A stretch of DNA of 51,472 bases from Comamonadaceae bacterium (lineage in GTDB: Bacteria > Pseudomonadota > Gammaproteobacteria > Burkholderiales > Burkholderiaceae_C): positions 1 through 51,472 of the forward strand of contig JANXRP010000023.1 in the NCBI GenBank assembly GCA_025352965.1, read 5' to 3'. Position numbers and translations under genes: made by a program. Below the pieces are notes generated by a model. That model saw only the letters and a list, made by a program, of their open reading frames with translations, was not told the DNA's origin and did not search any database. Positions 25,832 through 35,194 of this stretch are shown in pieces (position 1 is the first letter of the stretch; each line of letters begins with the position of its first letter).

Positions 25832-26617
25832 TCACTCTTTCTGTTTTTCATCTAGCAAAGCTACCCATTGATCGCCAATCGCATAAATAGCAATACGCCC
25901 ATCAAACACGCTCGCTAACGCTTGATGTGTGGACACATCGTCACATTGACCTTGATGAGTGACGTGCCCTTTATCCATCACGATTAAGTTATCGGCTTGC
26001 AAGGCCATGCTGATCTCGTGCAACACACTGACCACCGTTGTACCTTGCTTGACCAGCTTACGCACAACAGACAACCAATCCGCTTGATGAGGCGGATCTA
26101 GATTGGCCAGCGGTTCGTCCATTAAAAGCACCTGCGCCTGCACCGCTAGAGCTCTCGCAAGGAGCACACGCTGACGTTCTCCGCCGCTCAGTTGTCCAAG
26201 GGTGCGATTGCGCCACTCCCAAGCCTGCGTCGCACAGAGCGCCACTTCAACCGCCGCCTTGTCGGCAGGAGTAGGCGGGGTTCGCCACGCCTGATGCGGC
26301 AAGCGACCCAGCATAGCCACATCCCACACTGTTAAATCATCAGCTGAGGTTTCGTTTTGACCCAGCCAAGCAAGCTGACGCGCGCGCTCACGACTCGGCA
26401 ATAAATGCATGGGTTTACCCAGCAATGTGACCGTGCCGCTATGCGGTAGAACACCCGCTAGACATTTGAGCAGCGTGGACTTACCCGCGCCATTGGGACC
26501 GACGATGCTTGTCCACTGAGCCGTAGCAATGCCCAGCGTAATGCCGTGCAGCACTGGCGTTTTTCCTGCGCCCATACCAAGGCTTGCACAGACATCGTGA
26601 GCCATCAGCGCATTCAT
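25832..26617 (-). CDS. btuD: Vitamin B12 ABC transporter ATP-binding protein
   Basis: ATPase of the BtuCDF importer. 261 residues from the ATG at 26617, which overlaps the permease stop as ATGA. Walker A GPNGAGKST (40-48), signature LSGGERQRVLLARAL, Walker B VLLMDEPLANLD and the switch His in SVLHEIS are present. By sequence alone it could serve iron-siderophore uptake (FecE type); the riboswitch and cob neighbours favour corrinoids. Confidence 0.92.
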   Translation of the reverse strand: MNALMAHDVCASLGMGAGKTPVLHGITLGIATAQWTSIVGPNGAGKSTLLKCLAGVLPHSGTVTLLGKPMHLLPSRERARQLAWLGQNETSADDLTVWDVAMLGRLPHQAWRTPPTPADKAAVEVALCATQAWEWRNRTLGQLSGGERQRVLLARALAVQAQVLLMDEPLANLDPPHQADWLSVVRKLVKQGTTVVSVLHEISMALQADNLIVMDKGHVTHQGQCDDVSTHQALASVFDGRIAIYAIGDQWVALLDEKQKE

Positions 26618-27693
26618 GCAGCGCCTCCCGACTGCGCTGTACCACGGTGCATGAGCCAAAGAAGATAGCCCCCGCCCAGCACGGCGGTGAGCACACCCAC
26701 GGGAAGCTCTTGCGGTGCAAGCAATCCACGCGCCAAAATATCAGCGGCCATGAGCAGCACACCGCCAACAAGGCTTGACAGCAACATCAAATGACTATGT
26801 GTCGTTTTAATGACGGAGCGCACCAGATGCGGCGCGGCTAAACCCACAAAAGCAATCAATCCAGTTTGCGCGACCGCTGTGCCCGTTGCTAAAGCTAACA
26901 CCGCTACCAGGACGGCTCGCATCGGCGCAACAGGCAAACCTAAACTGACAGCAGTGGCATCACCCAAACTCAATCCATCAAGCACCCTTGCGAACAACCA
27001 AGCCATCACTGTGCAAGCACACCACACAGAGGCCATTAGCACGCAGGAAGTCCAACCCACAAAAGCAGTAGATCCCAGCATAAATGCCTGCATCGCTTGC
27101 AATGAATCGGGAGAAAATAATAGAACAAGATGTGTCGCAGCACCTAACACCACACCAACAACCACACCAGCAAGCAAAAGACGCAAGGTGTGCCCTACGC
27201 CGCGTGACAGTATCAGTGTTAGCAACACAGCTAACACTGCACCAAAAAACGCTGCGCCTGTCAAACCTAGACGCACCCAGATGCTGCTAGAAAACACGCT
27301 CACCGCCACACCGCCATTCATCATGTTGCCAGCACCTGCCCCGCCGCCTAACATGCCAGCACCGCCGCCCATCGCAACAAGTGCCAAAGCCACGCCCAGT
27401 GAGGCTCCCGAGGCACTGCCTAGTAAATATGGATCGGCCAGTGGGTTACGAAACAGACCCTGCGCCACAGCCCCAGCTAGACCAAGCAATGCACCCGCAG
27501 CCCAAGCCCCCAAAGTACGTGGTAAGCGGATTTCCCAAACGATTTGGCGCATCATTTCCGTTTGTTCTGAATCTAGCTCAAAACCCGTACTGCCCACACA
27601 AATACCCAGCGCAGTCAAGAAGAGGGCTGCAATCACGCCGCTTAAAGATAACCAAACAATGCGTGAGTGCTTCAAAGCTTCGCTCCCAAGCAT
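26614..27693 (-). CDS. btuC: Vitamin B12 ABC transporter permease, FecCD family
   Basis: A 359-residue inner membrane permease with about ten helices, starting HSRIVWLSLSGVIAALFL and including the family segments LPRTLGAWAAGALLGLAG and GLIAFVGLAAPHLVR. A Gly/Ala/Met-rich insertion occurs at about residues 108-130 (GGGAGMLGGGAGAGNMMNGG), longer than usual for E. coli BtuC. Overlaps btuF by 22 bases and btuD by four. Confidence 0.93.
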   Translation of the reverse strand: MLGSEALKHSRIVWLSLSGVIAALFLTALGICVGSTGFELDSEQTEMMRQIVWEIRLPRTLGAWAAGALLGLAGAVAQGLFRNPLADPYLLGSASGASLGVALALVAMGGGAGMLGGGAGAGNMMNGGVAVSVFSSSIWVRLGLTGAAFFGAVLAVLLTLILSRGVGHTLRLLLAGVVVGVVLGAATHLVLLFSPDSLQAMQAFMLGSTAFVGWTSCVLMASVWCACTVMAWLFARVLDGLSLGDATAVSLGLPVAPMRAVLVAVLALATGTAVAQTGLIAFVGLAAPHLVRSVIKTTHSHLMLLSSLVGGVLLMAADILARGLLAPQELPVGVLTAVLGGGYLLWLMHRGTAQSGGAA

Positions 27694-28532
27694 TTAGCCA
27701 TCAGGCGCGCACCCTCTGCCATGCGTGGTCCTGGGCGAACCAGCGTATTGGCTTCTTCAGTAGGAAAAATACAGACGCGCTGCTCACGAATAGCCCGAAT
27801 GCTTTGCCAGCCAGGGCGAGCCATCAATCCGTCGGCGCTACGCTGTCCAATCATGATGATGTCGGGATTAGCCCGCACGATGAATTCTGGATTGAGCTTG
27901 GGAAAAGGGCCTAATTTTGCAGGCACGATGTTCTTCGCACCCAAACGAGTGAGCGTCTCACCAATAAAGGACGATTCGCCAGCTGCATACGGCCCCTGAT
28001 TGACCTCAAAATAAACCCTCACACCGCGTACCCTAGCAGGCAATGATTGCGCTGCCGCTGATACGCCTGCATCAATGGCGCGCCAAATTCTTGCAGCGTC
28101 GGGCACTTCCAACAATTGCCCTAATTTGAGCATGACGCGCTGCACATCCGCATGGCTTTTGGGCTCTAATGCCACCACTTTGATGCCCAGCGCCTCAAGC
28201 CGCTCAGCCGCGCGCGACGACTTTGACATGAGTACCACATCAGGTTTCAAAGATACGATCATTTCGATGTTTGGATCGAGTCCGCCACCCACTTGCGGCA
28301 GCTTTTGCAAACTAGCAGGGAAGTTGGAATAACGATCCACACCGACAAGGCGCTGGCAATGACCTAACTCGCATACCGTCTCTGTCAGCGAAGGTAAAAG
28401 GCTCACGATGCGCTTAGGCGAAGTAGGCCAGCTGATAGTGATGCCGCGGTCATCAATCAGCTGCAAGGCAACCGCGCTCTGCCCCATCAAAACAAATAAG
28501 AAAAATACGGCGTAGCGCCAAAATTGCATCAT
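27672..28532 (-). CDS. btuF: Vitamin B12 periplasmic binding protein
   Basis: Periplasmic corrinoid-binding protein of the BtuCDF system. About 286 residues from the ATG at 28532, which overlaps the cobB stop. A signal peptide is visible (about residues 1-24, QFWRYAVFFLFVLMGQSAVA). The helical-backbone fold typical of FecB/BtuF proteins is suggested by RIVSLLPSLTETVCELG and IEMIVSLKPDVVLMS. A longer N-terminal frame upstream lacks a signal peptide at its start and is rejected. Confidence 0.9.
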   Translation of the reverse strand: MMQFWRYAVFFLFVLMGQSAVALQLIDDRGITISWPTSPKRIVSLLPSLTETVCELGHCQRLVGVDRYSNFPASLQKLPQVGGGLDPNIEMIVSLKPDVVLMSKSSRAAERLEALGIKVVALEPKSHADVQRVMLKLGQLLEVPDAARIWRAIDAGVSAAAQSLPARVRGVRVYFEVNQGPYAAGESSFIGETLTRLGAKNIVPAKLGPFPKLNPEFIVRANPDIIMIGQRSADGLMARPGWQSIRAIREQRVCIFPTEEANTLVRPGPRMAEGARLMAKCLGAKL

Positions 28533-29842
28533 GAAAATAGCTCCACTACAGCCTCGGGACAAGAAGGAAACCAAGCGTGGAAATAGCTCGCTCGTACGGA
28601 ACCTTGCACCCACAAAGCCTCACCTGCATCAGGCATAGGGTCAGTATTGGGCGGTGTGGTGCGAGTTGCTGCTTCTAGCGAGGTGACTGTTGTCGAGTAA
28701 TGGAAAGTATGCCCACGTAGTATGCCGCTGGCTAGATGGAGTTGCTGAGGCCCCAGTGCGGCTAAGCGCTTATGCATCGTGACTTCACCCTTTAACAAGC
28801 CCCACTGTGGGCGCTTTACTCCATCAGTCGTTATGAGTGTCTCAAACAGCGCCATCATGCCGCCACACTCAGCCCAAACGGGTTTGCCTACGGCGATGTG
28901 CGCAGCCAAGCTATCGCGCAGCGACGTATTGTCTGCAATCGTCTGCGCATGCAACTCGGGGTAGCCACCTGGAATCCATAGCGCATCACATTTGGGTAAG
29001 GTCTGATCAGCCAATGGCGAAAAAAACACCAACTCAGCACCGAGCGCACGCAACGTATCTAAGTTGGCGGCGTAAATAAAGCAAAAAGCTGCGTCACGAG
29101 CAATGGCAATCGTTGTACCGTGTAGCGTAGGTGTTATGACGGTTTCAGCCACAGGAGGTGAAAAATCGACCGCCCAGTGCTGCAAATCAGCAACCGACAT
29201 CTGCCCAAGCGACGTCGTGGCTAACGCGTCAGCTGCTGCGTCCAAACGCTCCATGGCGTCCGTGACTTCGCTAGCAACAGTGAGGCCTAAGTGGCGCTCG
29301 GGCAAAGTCATAGCGGGATTGCGCATCACCGCACCCATGAAATGCTTGGGATCGCGCACGCTGCGTGCCAGCATGCCCGCATGGCGCTCGCTCGCCACGC
29401 GGTTAGCTAAAACACCCGCCCAAGGCACACCTGCTTGATAGTGCTGTAAGCCAAAGGCCAGCGCACCAAAGGTGCCCGCCATAGCAGACGCATCCACCAC
29501 CGCCAACACAGGCAGACCAAAGCGCACGGCTAGATCGGCGGCACTGGGTTCGCCATCAAACAAGCCCATCACGCCTTCTACGATGATCAAATCCGCCTCA
29601 GTCGCTGCCGCATGCAGACGCGCACGGCAATCCGCCTCGCCCGTCATCCACAAATCCAGCTGATAAACGGGTGCGTCACTGGCAAGTGCATGCCAGTAGG
29701 GGTCTAAAAAATCTGGCCCACACTTAAAGACCCGCACACGCCGCCCCTGTCTTGTGTGCAGACGCGCCAAAGCAGACGTAATCGTCGTCTTACCTTGTCC
29801 AGACGCGGGGGCAGCGATGAGTAATGCAGGGCAACGAGTCAT
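28529..29842 (-). CDS. cobB: Cobyrinate a,c-diamide synthase
   Basis: ATP- and glutamine-dependent amidation of the a and c carboxylates of cobyrinate (CbiA) or hydrogenobyrinate (CobB). 437 residues. N-terminal P-loop region LLIAAPASGQGKTTITSAL; C-terminal amidotransferase domain with catalytic Cys in VWAECGGMMALF. It follows btuB by six bases. Whether it acts on the cobalt-containing or cobalt-free substrate cannot be decided here; no cobN chelatase or cbi ring genes are in the window. Confidence 0.94.
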   Translation of the reverse strand: MTRCPALLIAAPASGQGKTTITSALARLHTRQGRRVRVFKCGPDFLDPYWHALASDAPVYQLDLWMTGEADCRARLHAAATEADLIIVEGVMGLFDGEPSAADLAVRFGLPVLAVVDASAMAGTFGALAFGLQHYQAGVPWAGVLANRVASERHAGMLARSVRDPKHFMGAVMRNPAMTLPERHLGLTVASEVTDAMERLDAAADALATTSLGQMSVADLQHWAVDFSPPVAETVITPTLHGTTIAIARDAAFCFIYAANLDTLRALGAELVFFSPLADQTLPKCDALWIPGGYPELHAQTIADNTSLRDSLAAHIAVGKPVWAECGGMMALFETLITTDGVKRPQWGLLKGEVTMHKRLAALGPQQLHLASGILRGHTFHYSTTVTSLEAATRTTPPNTDPMPDAGEALWVQGSVRASYFHAWFPSCPEAVVELFS

Positions 29843-29848
29843 AGACAG

Positions 29849-31753
29849 TTACATCGCCCAGTTAAGCGATACAAACGCATTACGTCTTGGCATGGAATAA
29901 CCATTGGCCAGCATATATTGCTTGTCGTTCAGGTTGTTGATACGTCCCATCAAGCTGGTGTTTTTTTGCACTTTCCAAGTTGCTCCTACACTTAAAACGT
30001 TATAGCCACCCAGAATATCACGACCAGTTCCAGTCACTTTGGCATCTTCACGGTTGCTAGATATTTTGTGCTCACCAAATACCGTCACATCGCCCATGTA
30101 GTAACTCATTCGTGTGTTGATGACGTTTTGCGCAACTCGCACCAAACGTAAATCGTTACTTGCAGGTGTGCTTGAGTATGAGCGCGGATCTGCGTAATCA
30201 TAAGATACTGAATAGTTCAAATTGCCCGAGCGCACATCTGCAGTCAGCGTTCCTCCGCGCAACACCGCTAACGAGCTTTGTACGTTTGTAGAAGGGACAA
30301 TAAAGCCTTGAATTTGATTTTGATATGCGATAGCACTCAAACTAACCCCCTCTTTTTGATACTTCACACCCAACTCACTGGCTCTATTTTTTTGTGGTGT
30401 GAGTGCTGTGTTACCAAATCCTGGAAAGTAGAGTTGATTAAAGCTAGGCGCTTGGAAGCTGCTACCGAAGCTGCTGACGACACGCAAAGTATCCGTCAAT
30501 CGATAACCACCAGAAGCTGCCCAGTTATTAAAGCGCCCAAACTGCGAGTTGTTATCGCTACGTAATACGATTAAAGAGTTCCACTTGGCACGATTAAACG
30601 CATACGAAGCCAATGCGCTCTCGACTGTACGCTGCGATACGGTGTAAGCGGTCGAGCTATCCACGGTTTCGTTGCGACTTTCAAGTGCGAGTGATGCTAC
30701 ATCTTTATCAAAGCGAATATCGTTTTGCCAAGCGTATTGTTCACGACGTGTATCAAATTTTCCAAGCGCTCCCAGTGCGCCATCCGATGCACGTAAATAC
30801 TGCTGTGTCGATAGCTCGGCATTCGATCCCACCGTTAACGTCGATGTCCAGCGTGGCAACCACTTAGCCTCCCATTTCAGAGCAGCGTTTTGTGTCCGTC
30901 CAATTTGATGTGTATCGAGGGTTGCTGCTGTTAAACCCAGAGGGTTAGCTGTCCCAGTCGGAATGGTCGAGTCGGTTTGATAATTCACATCACTTTGCAA
31001 CAGACTCAAAGTTACTGCATGGTCTTTGTTGGGTCTAAGAACAAATTTTGCATCAGTGCTTGATGCCTTAAAACCATCCAAATCTGAGTTGTAGCTTGTG
31101 TTTGCAGGGTTGCTTACCGTACTAATGCCGCGTGCTTTTTCTGCTGATACGCCAAGACTATAGCCAATCATGCCCGCGCTACCGCGTACCGACGCGCCCG
31201 CCATTTGCTGTCCATCGCCCCCCGCGCCAATATTGGCACGTACATCTACGGAATCGGTGGGTTCTCGCGTAAAAATTTGAATCACGCCGCCCACGGCATC
31301 AGGACCATATAACGCAGACGCAGCGCCACGCAAAATCTCGATGCGCTCAATACGATCTAAGCCAATGTTTTCTAGCGCAGCACCACCAGCTGTCGCTGAG
31401 CCAACCCGCACACCATCAATCAACACAATCGATTGAGAAGTAGAAGCCCCGCGTAAAAAGAGGCTCGTCGTCGAGCGATAGCTGCCGGTTGTAGAAATTT
31501 GAACACCTGGTTGCCGAGATAGCACATCACGCAAAGATGACTGCCCTTCTCTATCTAAGGTAGCGCGGTCAATTAAGGTCACGTCGGCAATAACATCCGT
31601 AATAGGCACAGCGACACGAGTACCTGTAATAACCATTTCTTTGAGATCGTTAACGGAAGCAGTTTGTGCCTGAGTAGTGGGCATAAATACCGCGCAGGCC
31701 AATACGGACGTGGCTTGCAGACATGCTGCGTGCACTGGGGAGAGTTTTTTCAT
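29849..31753 (-). CDS. btuB: TonB-dependent vitamin B12 outer membrane receptor
   Basis: Outer membrane transporter of cobalamin powered by TonB. 634 residues: signal peptide (about 1-30, ending TTQAQ), TonB box region KEMVITGTRV, plug domain with QPGVQISTTGSYRSTTSLFL and ILRGAASALYGPDAVGGVIQI, then a 22-strand barrel ending RRNAFVSLNWAM. First gene of the eleven-gene operon and directly downstream of the cobalamin riboswitch, so expression should fall when B12 is plentiful. Only a weak TAGG-like ribosome site precedes the ATG. Confidence 0.95.
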   Translation of the reverse strand: MKKLSPVHAACLQATSVLACAVFMPTTQAQTASVNDLKEMVITGTRVAVPITDVIADVTLIDRATLDREGQSSLRDVLSRQPGVQISTTGSYRSTTSLFLRGASTSQSIVLIDGVRVGSATAGGAALENIGLDRIERIEILRGAASALYGPDAVGGVIQIFTREPTDSVDVRANIGAGGDGQQMAGASVRGSAGMIGYSLGVSAEKARGISTVSNPANTSYNSDLDGFKASSTDAKFVLRPNKDHAVTLSLLQSDVNYQTDSTIPTGTANPLGLTAATLDTHQIGRTQNAALKWEAKWLPRWTSTLTVGSNAELSTQQYLRASDGALGALGKFDTRREQYAWQNDIRFDKDVASLALESRNETVDSSTAYTVSQRTVESALASYAFNRAKWNSLIVLRSDNNSQFGRFNNWAASGGYRLTDTLRVVSSFGSSFQAPSFNQLYFPGFGNTALTPQKNRASELGVKYQKEGVSLSAIAYQNQIQGFIVPSTNVQSSLAVLRGGTLTADVRSGNLNYSVSYDYADPRSYSSTPASNDLRLVRVAQNVINTRMSYYMGDVTVFGEHKISSNREDAKVTGTGRDILGGYNVLSVGATWKVQKNTSLMGRINNLNDKQYMLANGYSMPRRNAFVSLNWAM

Positions 31754-31779
31754 GATAAACCTACAGAAACAAACGCCCT

Positions 31780-31990
31780 AGTCAGCGTCCCCGCAGACTC
31801 ATGGGCTTATTGATAGCAGTAGGCTATGAATCTACTGCTATCGCTCTGTTGGCCGATATCCGGGCTGACAAATTCAAGGTGTGAATTTGCTTACCGTTGC
31901 GGGGGCAGCGCAGGTTAAGTGAGTGTTGAGTTCACCCTCCTGCTTCCCGTTTAACTGCGCTGATTGTGAAGTCTGCGCGAGCACCAACTC
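31780..31990 (-). promoter_or_regulatory. Cobalamin riboswitch upstream of btuB
   Basis: The minus strand carries the B12-aptamer landmarks: TTAAACGGGAAGCAGG (31954-31939), GCTGCCCCCGCAACGGTAAG (31908-31889, the B12 box with loop L5), and CAGCCCGGATATCGGCC near 31867-31851. The regulatory hairpin P13 is AGTCTGC-GGGGAC-GCTGACT (31799-31780). Its loop region can kiss L5 through TGCGGGG/CCCCGCA. The usual GCCACTG...GGGAAGG peripheral arm is missing; a short 8-bp hairpin (CAAATTCA/TGAATTTG) stands in its place. An extra 11-bp perfect hairpin (31842-31812) lies between aptamer and P13. No T-run follows P13, so control of translation initiation is more likely than termination. Confidence 0.92.
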
Positions 31991-32030
31991 ACCCATTTTA
32001 AGGGTTGCTGATTACGCAAACTGACAAGAC

Positions 32031-33377
32031 TTACTTTTTCTTTTCTTTATCCGCAAACGGGTTGTCAGAGGTCTTAATCTGCACGCGTAGTGGTGTCCCG
32101 ATGAGATCAAATTTTTGACGGAACCGCCCTTCCAAGTAACGTTTGTAAGAATCTGTCACGTGGTCAAGCGAATTGCCATGGATCACGATGATGGGCGGAT
32201 TCATGCCGCCTTGATGCGCATAACGTAATTTTGGACGGAACATGCCCGCACGCTGCGGCGGCTGAAATTGCACGGCTTCCAGCAAAATTTTGGTGAGCTG
32301 TGGCGTTGGCATTTTGCGGTTAGCGGCTTTATGCGCACCCGTAATCGAACCCCACAGCGGCCCAAGTCCTTGACGTTTTTTAGCCGAAATCAAATGTAAA
32401 TTGGCAAACTTTAAAAAGCCTAAACGTGTCTCGATGGCACGCTGGAGCATTTCGCGTTCGTACTTATCAATCGCATCCCATTTATTGACGGCAACCACCA
32501 AAGCGCGGCCACTCTCCAAAATAAAGCCCGCAATGTGCGCATCTTGGTCAGAAATGCCCTGTGATGCATCAAGCAGCAACAAAACCACATTGGCTGATTC
32601 AACCGCTTGCAGCGTTTTAACGACCGAGAATTTTTCAATCGCCTCGAAGACTTTGCCTTTGCGGCGCAGACCTGCTGTGTCAATTAGCGAAAACATTTGT
32701 CCTTCACGCTCAAACGGAACGGAGATGGCATCACGCGTTGTGCCTGGCATGTCAAATGCAATCAAACGCTCTTCGCCCAACCAAGTGTTGATGAGAGTGG
32801 ATTTACCCACGTTCGGACGTCCGCAGACGGCGAGTTTGATGACGCCGTCATCTTGAACCTCTTCTCCCTCAGGTAATGCTGGTGGCAGCATGCCTTCGGC
32901 CAAATCGATCAAGCTGCGAATACCTTGTCCGTGCGCGGCAGAAATGGGATGCACCTCGCCCAAACCCAACTCAAAGAACTCAATCAACTTTTGATCGCCC
33001 TCTTTCATACCTTCCGATTTATTGGCGGTGAGTACGACTTTTTTGCCTAAGCGGCGTAAATATTTAGCGATGTCGTGATCGTGCGCGTTTAAGCCTGCAC
33101 GCGTATCCACCATGAAGACAACAACATCGGCTTCGGCAATCGCTTGCTGCGTTTGCTTGGCCATTTCTTTGTACATATCGTCCACTGCGTCGGGCTCGAA
33201 ACCTCCCGTATCAATCACAATGTACTCAAACTTACCCTGCTTTCCAGTGCCGTAGTGCCGGTCGCGCGTCAGCCCTGCAAAGTCGGCCACGATCGCATCG
33301 CGCGATTGAGTCATTCGATTAAAGAGGGTCGATTTACCGACATTGGCGCGGCCCACTAAGGCGATGACTGGTTTCAT
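32031..33377 (-). CDS. der: Ribosome assembly GTPase Der (EngA)
   Basis: Essential GTPase for 50S subunit maturation. 448 residues, two tandem G domains (GRANVGKST at about 8-16 and GRPNVGKST in the second), each with DTAG/DTGG and NKSE/NKWD motifs, followed by a KH-like C-terminal domain. The C-terminus ends with a Lys-rich tail. It lies two bases after bamB and ends the ndk-to-der cluster. In most Burkholderiales hfq and hflX follow; here the B12 locus does. Confidence 0.97.
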   Translation of the reverse strand: MKPVIALVGRANVGKSTLFNRMTQSRDAIVADFAGLTRDRHYGTGKQGKFEYIVIDTGGFEPDAVDDMYKEMAKQTQQAIAEADVVVFMVDTRAGLNAHDHDIAKYLRRLGKKVVLTANKSEGMKEGDQKLIEFFELGLGEVHPISAAHGQGIRSLIDLAEGMLPPALPEGEEVQDDGVIKLAVCGRPNVGKSTLINTWLGEERLIAFDMPGTTRDAISVPFEREGQMFSLIDTAGLRRKGKVFEAIEKFSVVKTLQAVESANVVLLLLDASQGISDQDAHIAGFILESGRALVVAVNKWDAIDKYEREMLQRAIETRLGFLKFANLHLISAKKRQGLGPLWGSITGAHKAANRKMPTPQLTKILLEAVQFQPPQRAGMFRPKLRYAHQGGMNPPIIVIHGNSLDHVTDSYKRYLEGRFRQKFDLIGTPLRVQIKTSDNPFADKEKKK

Positions 33378-33379
33378 AT

Positions 33380-34525
33380 TTATTTAGGGCTGTAGGCGTA
33401 GATTCCGCCTTTAGCTGTGACGACCACGACGATATTGCCAATTACAACTGGTGCGGCCACAATCGCGCCGCCGTCTGTTTTAAAGCGAGCAGTAAAAGCA
33501 CCTGTTTGCTTATTCATCACGTGAACATAGCCCTCCGCATCGCCCACAACGATGGAGTTACCAACTAGTAGCGGCGCAGACAATCCTCGGTATACCAGCT
33601 TGTCGCTCGTCCACAGCAAATCACCCGTAGCACGACTCCAAGCTTTCACGCGACCATCCGATTCGGTAGATACCATACTGGTAGCATCACCTGACACGCC
33701 AGTCGACCCTTGCGAGGGTTTGCTCCAGATCACCGTATTTTTAGCCAAATCAACGCAAGCCACACTGGTTTGAAAAGAGCGCAGACAGACGCTATCACCT
33801 ACGCGGTTAGGCACACCCACCAAATCAATCAACCGTTCAATATCATTAGTGGCACGGCTAGTTGCAACGGATAGTTCCCACTGCACTTGCCCAGTATCAG
33901 GATTGATACCGAGCAATCGCCCAGAATGCCCCACAAGCAAGGTGTTTTGATAGACCCCCAGCGTACCCGCTTGGCTCAAAATCAATGGTTCAGAGGCGCG
34001 CTGAAAACTCCAAAGTTTGGCGCCTGTGGTGGCATCAAAAGCTTGTACGGTGCGATCTCCTGCCAGCACAAAGACACGCCCACCCGCAACCAGTGGGGCC
34101 GTATAAACACGGGCTTGCAGCATTTTTCGCCATGGAATAACTGGCTGATTTTTACTGCCAAGCGTGAAGGCGACGAGTTCGTTATCGATCGTGGTCACGG
34201 CGACTGTCTTGCCATCAAAACCCACACCCGAAGAAAGCTCTGCATCAATCCGTGCACGCCATAGGTCTGCTCCCGTCGTCGCATTCACAACTGCCACTGT
34301 GCCCCGTGATGCAGCCGCAGCCAACGTTTGGTTAGCTGCACCCGTTTGCATGGAAAATTCAATACGATTTCCCACCGAGTTTTGCCAAGCCTGACCAAGA
34401 CCCAGCGACTCAGAAATGGGCAGTAAAGGCGCAGGATCGTGGTGTGGCGTACTACCACAGGCCATCAAACCAATCAGCACAGCCAAAACTGTTGCTGCAC
34501 GAGCAAGCGCGGTGCCAAAGCTCAT
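33380..34525 (-). CDS. bamB: Outer membrane assembly factor BamB
   Basis: Lipoprotein of the BAM complex that inserts outer membrane barrels. 381 residues with a lipoprotein signal peptide ending in GLMAC (lipid-modified Cys23) and an eight-bladed PQQ-type beta-propeller with repeats such as [33 protein letters not shown] and [11 protein letters not shown]. The ATG overlaps the yfgM stop (ATGA). Another BAM lipoprotein, BamD, is also encoded in this window. Confidence 0.95.
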   Translation of the reverse strand: MSFGTALARAATVLAVLIGLMACGSTPHHDPAPLLPISESLGLGQAWQNSVGNRIEFSMQTGAANQTLAAAASRGTVAVVNATTGADLWRARIDAELSSGVGFDGKTVAVTTIDNELVAFTLGSKNQPVIPWRKMLQARVYTAPLVAGGRVFVLAGDRTVQAFDATTGAKLWSFQRASEPLILSQAGTLGVYQNTLLVGHSGRLLGINPDTGQVQWELSVATSRATNDIERLIDLVGVPNRVGDSVCLRSFQTSVACVDLAKNTVIWSKPSQGSTGVSGDATSMVSTESDGRVKAWSRATGDLLWTSDKLVYRGLSAPLLVGNSIVVGDAEGYVHVMNKQTGAFTARFKTDGGAIVAAPVVIGNIVVVVTAKGGIYAYSPK

Positions 34526-35178
34526 GGAGCATCCTTGGCCGTAACGCCCATACGCGCCAACTTCACGTCAATCATCTTGCGATATTCATCACTAACTGGC
34601 AAACCAGCATAGGCTTTTAAATATTGTGCTTTGGCTTCTTCGGTTTTACTTTGTAAGCTATAGGCGTCGCCCATACGATCTGCGGCCAACGCTGCAAAGG
34701 GTTGACTGATGTTGCTACTCAGCAATTTAATCGCTTCGTCATATTGCTTAGCTTCAATGAGTACACCACCAAGACGCAAGCGTGCAACATCTTTGTATGC
34801 CGATTCCGCACTGCTATCCACCAACCACTGCAAAGCCGCTTTTGTGGCATCGACATTGCCTTTTTCGTAGTTCATACGCGCATCCAACAGCGCGGCTTGT
34901 GCGGTATAGCTAGTCGCGCCGAATTGCTCTTTCATATCGGCGAAAACGCGATCGGTTTTGGAGGTATCACCTGCGGCAACTGCGCGAGACATCTCGTCAA
35001 AACGAACGGCCGATTTTTGCTCCAAGCCCGTTTGCCAGATATTCCAAGCCGTCCAGCCCGCATAAGACAACGCAAGCACCGTCACCACAGCCGTGATGAT
35101 GCGACCATATTGATCCCAAAAATGCTTGAGTGTCGCCAGCTGCTCTTGTTCGTCCAAATCTAGATGTTGTGTCGCCAT
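34522..35178 (-). CDS. yfgM: YfgM-type TPR protein, ancillary SecYEG translocon subunit
   Basis: A 218-residue protein anchored by one transmembrane helix (about 26-46, RIITAVVTVLALSYAGWTAW), with a short cytoplasmic N-terminus and a periplasmic TPR-like helical domain. E. coli YfgM binds SecYEG and PpiD and assists periplasmic chaperones. I chose the ATG at 35178 (ATQHLDLDEQEQL) instead of an upstream frame that would overlap hisS. It lies between hisS and bamB, as in E. coli. Confidence 0.92.
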   Translation of the reverse strand: MATQHLDLDEQEQLATLKHFWDQYGRIITAVVTVLALSYAGWTAWNIWQTGLEQKSAVRFDEMSRAVAAGDTSKTDRVFADMKEQFGATSYTAQAALLDARMNYEKGNVDATKAALQWLVDSSAESAYKDVARLRLGGVLIEAKQYDEAIKLLSSNISQPFAALAADRMGDAYSLQSKTEEAKAQYLKAYAGLPVSDEYRKMIDVKLARMGVTAKDAP

Positions 35179-35194
35179 GATGTAGTTAGTTGAA

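Noticed and set aside
26810-27697. Open frame of 295 codons on the plus strand opposite btuC
   Set aside because: The Ala/Pro/Thr-rich product is what the reverse complement of a Gly/Leu/Ala-rich permease gives; btuC is a clear family member.
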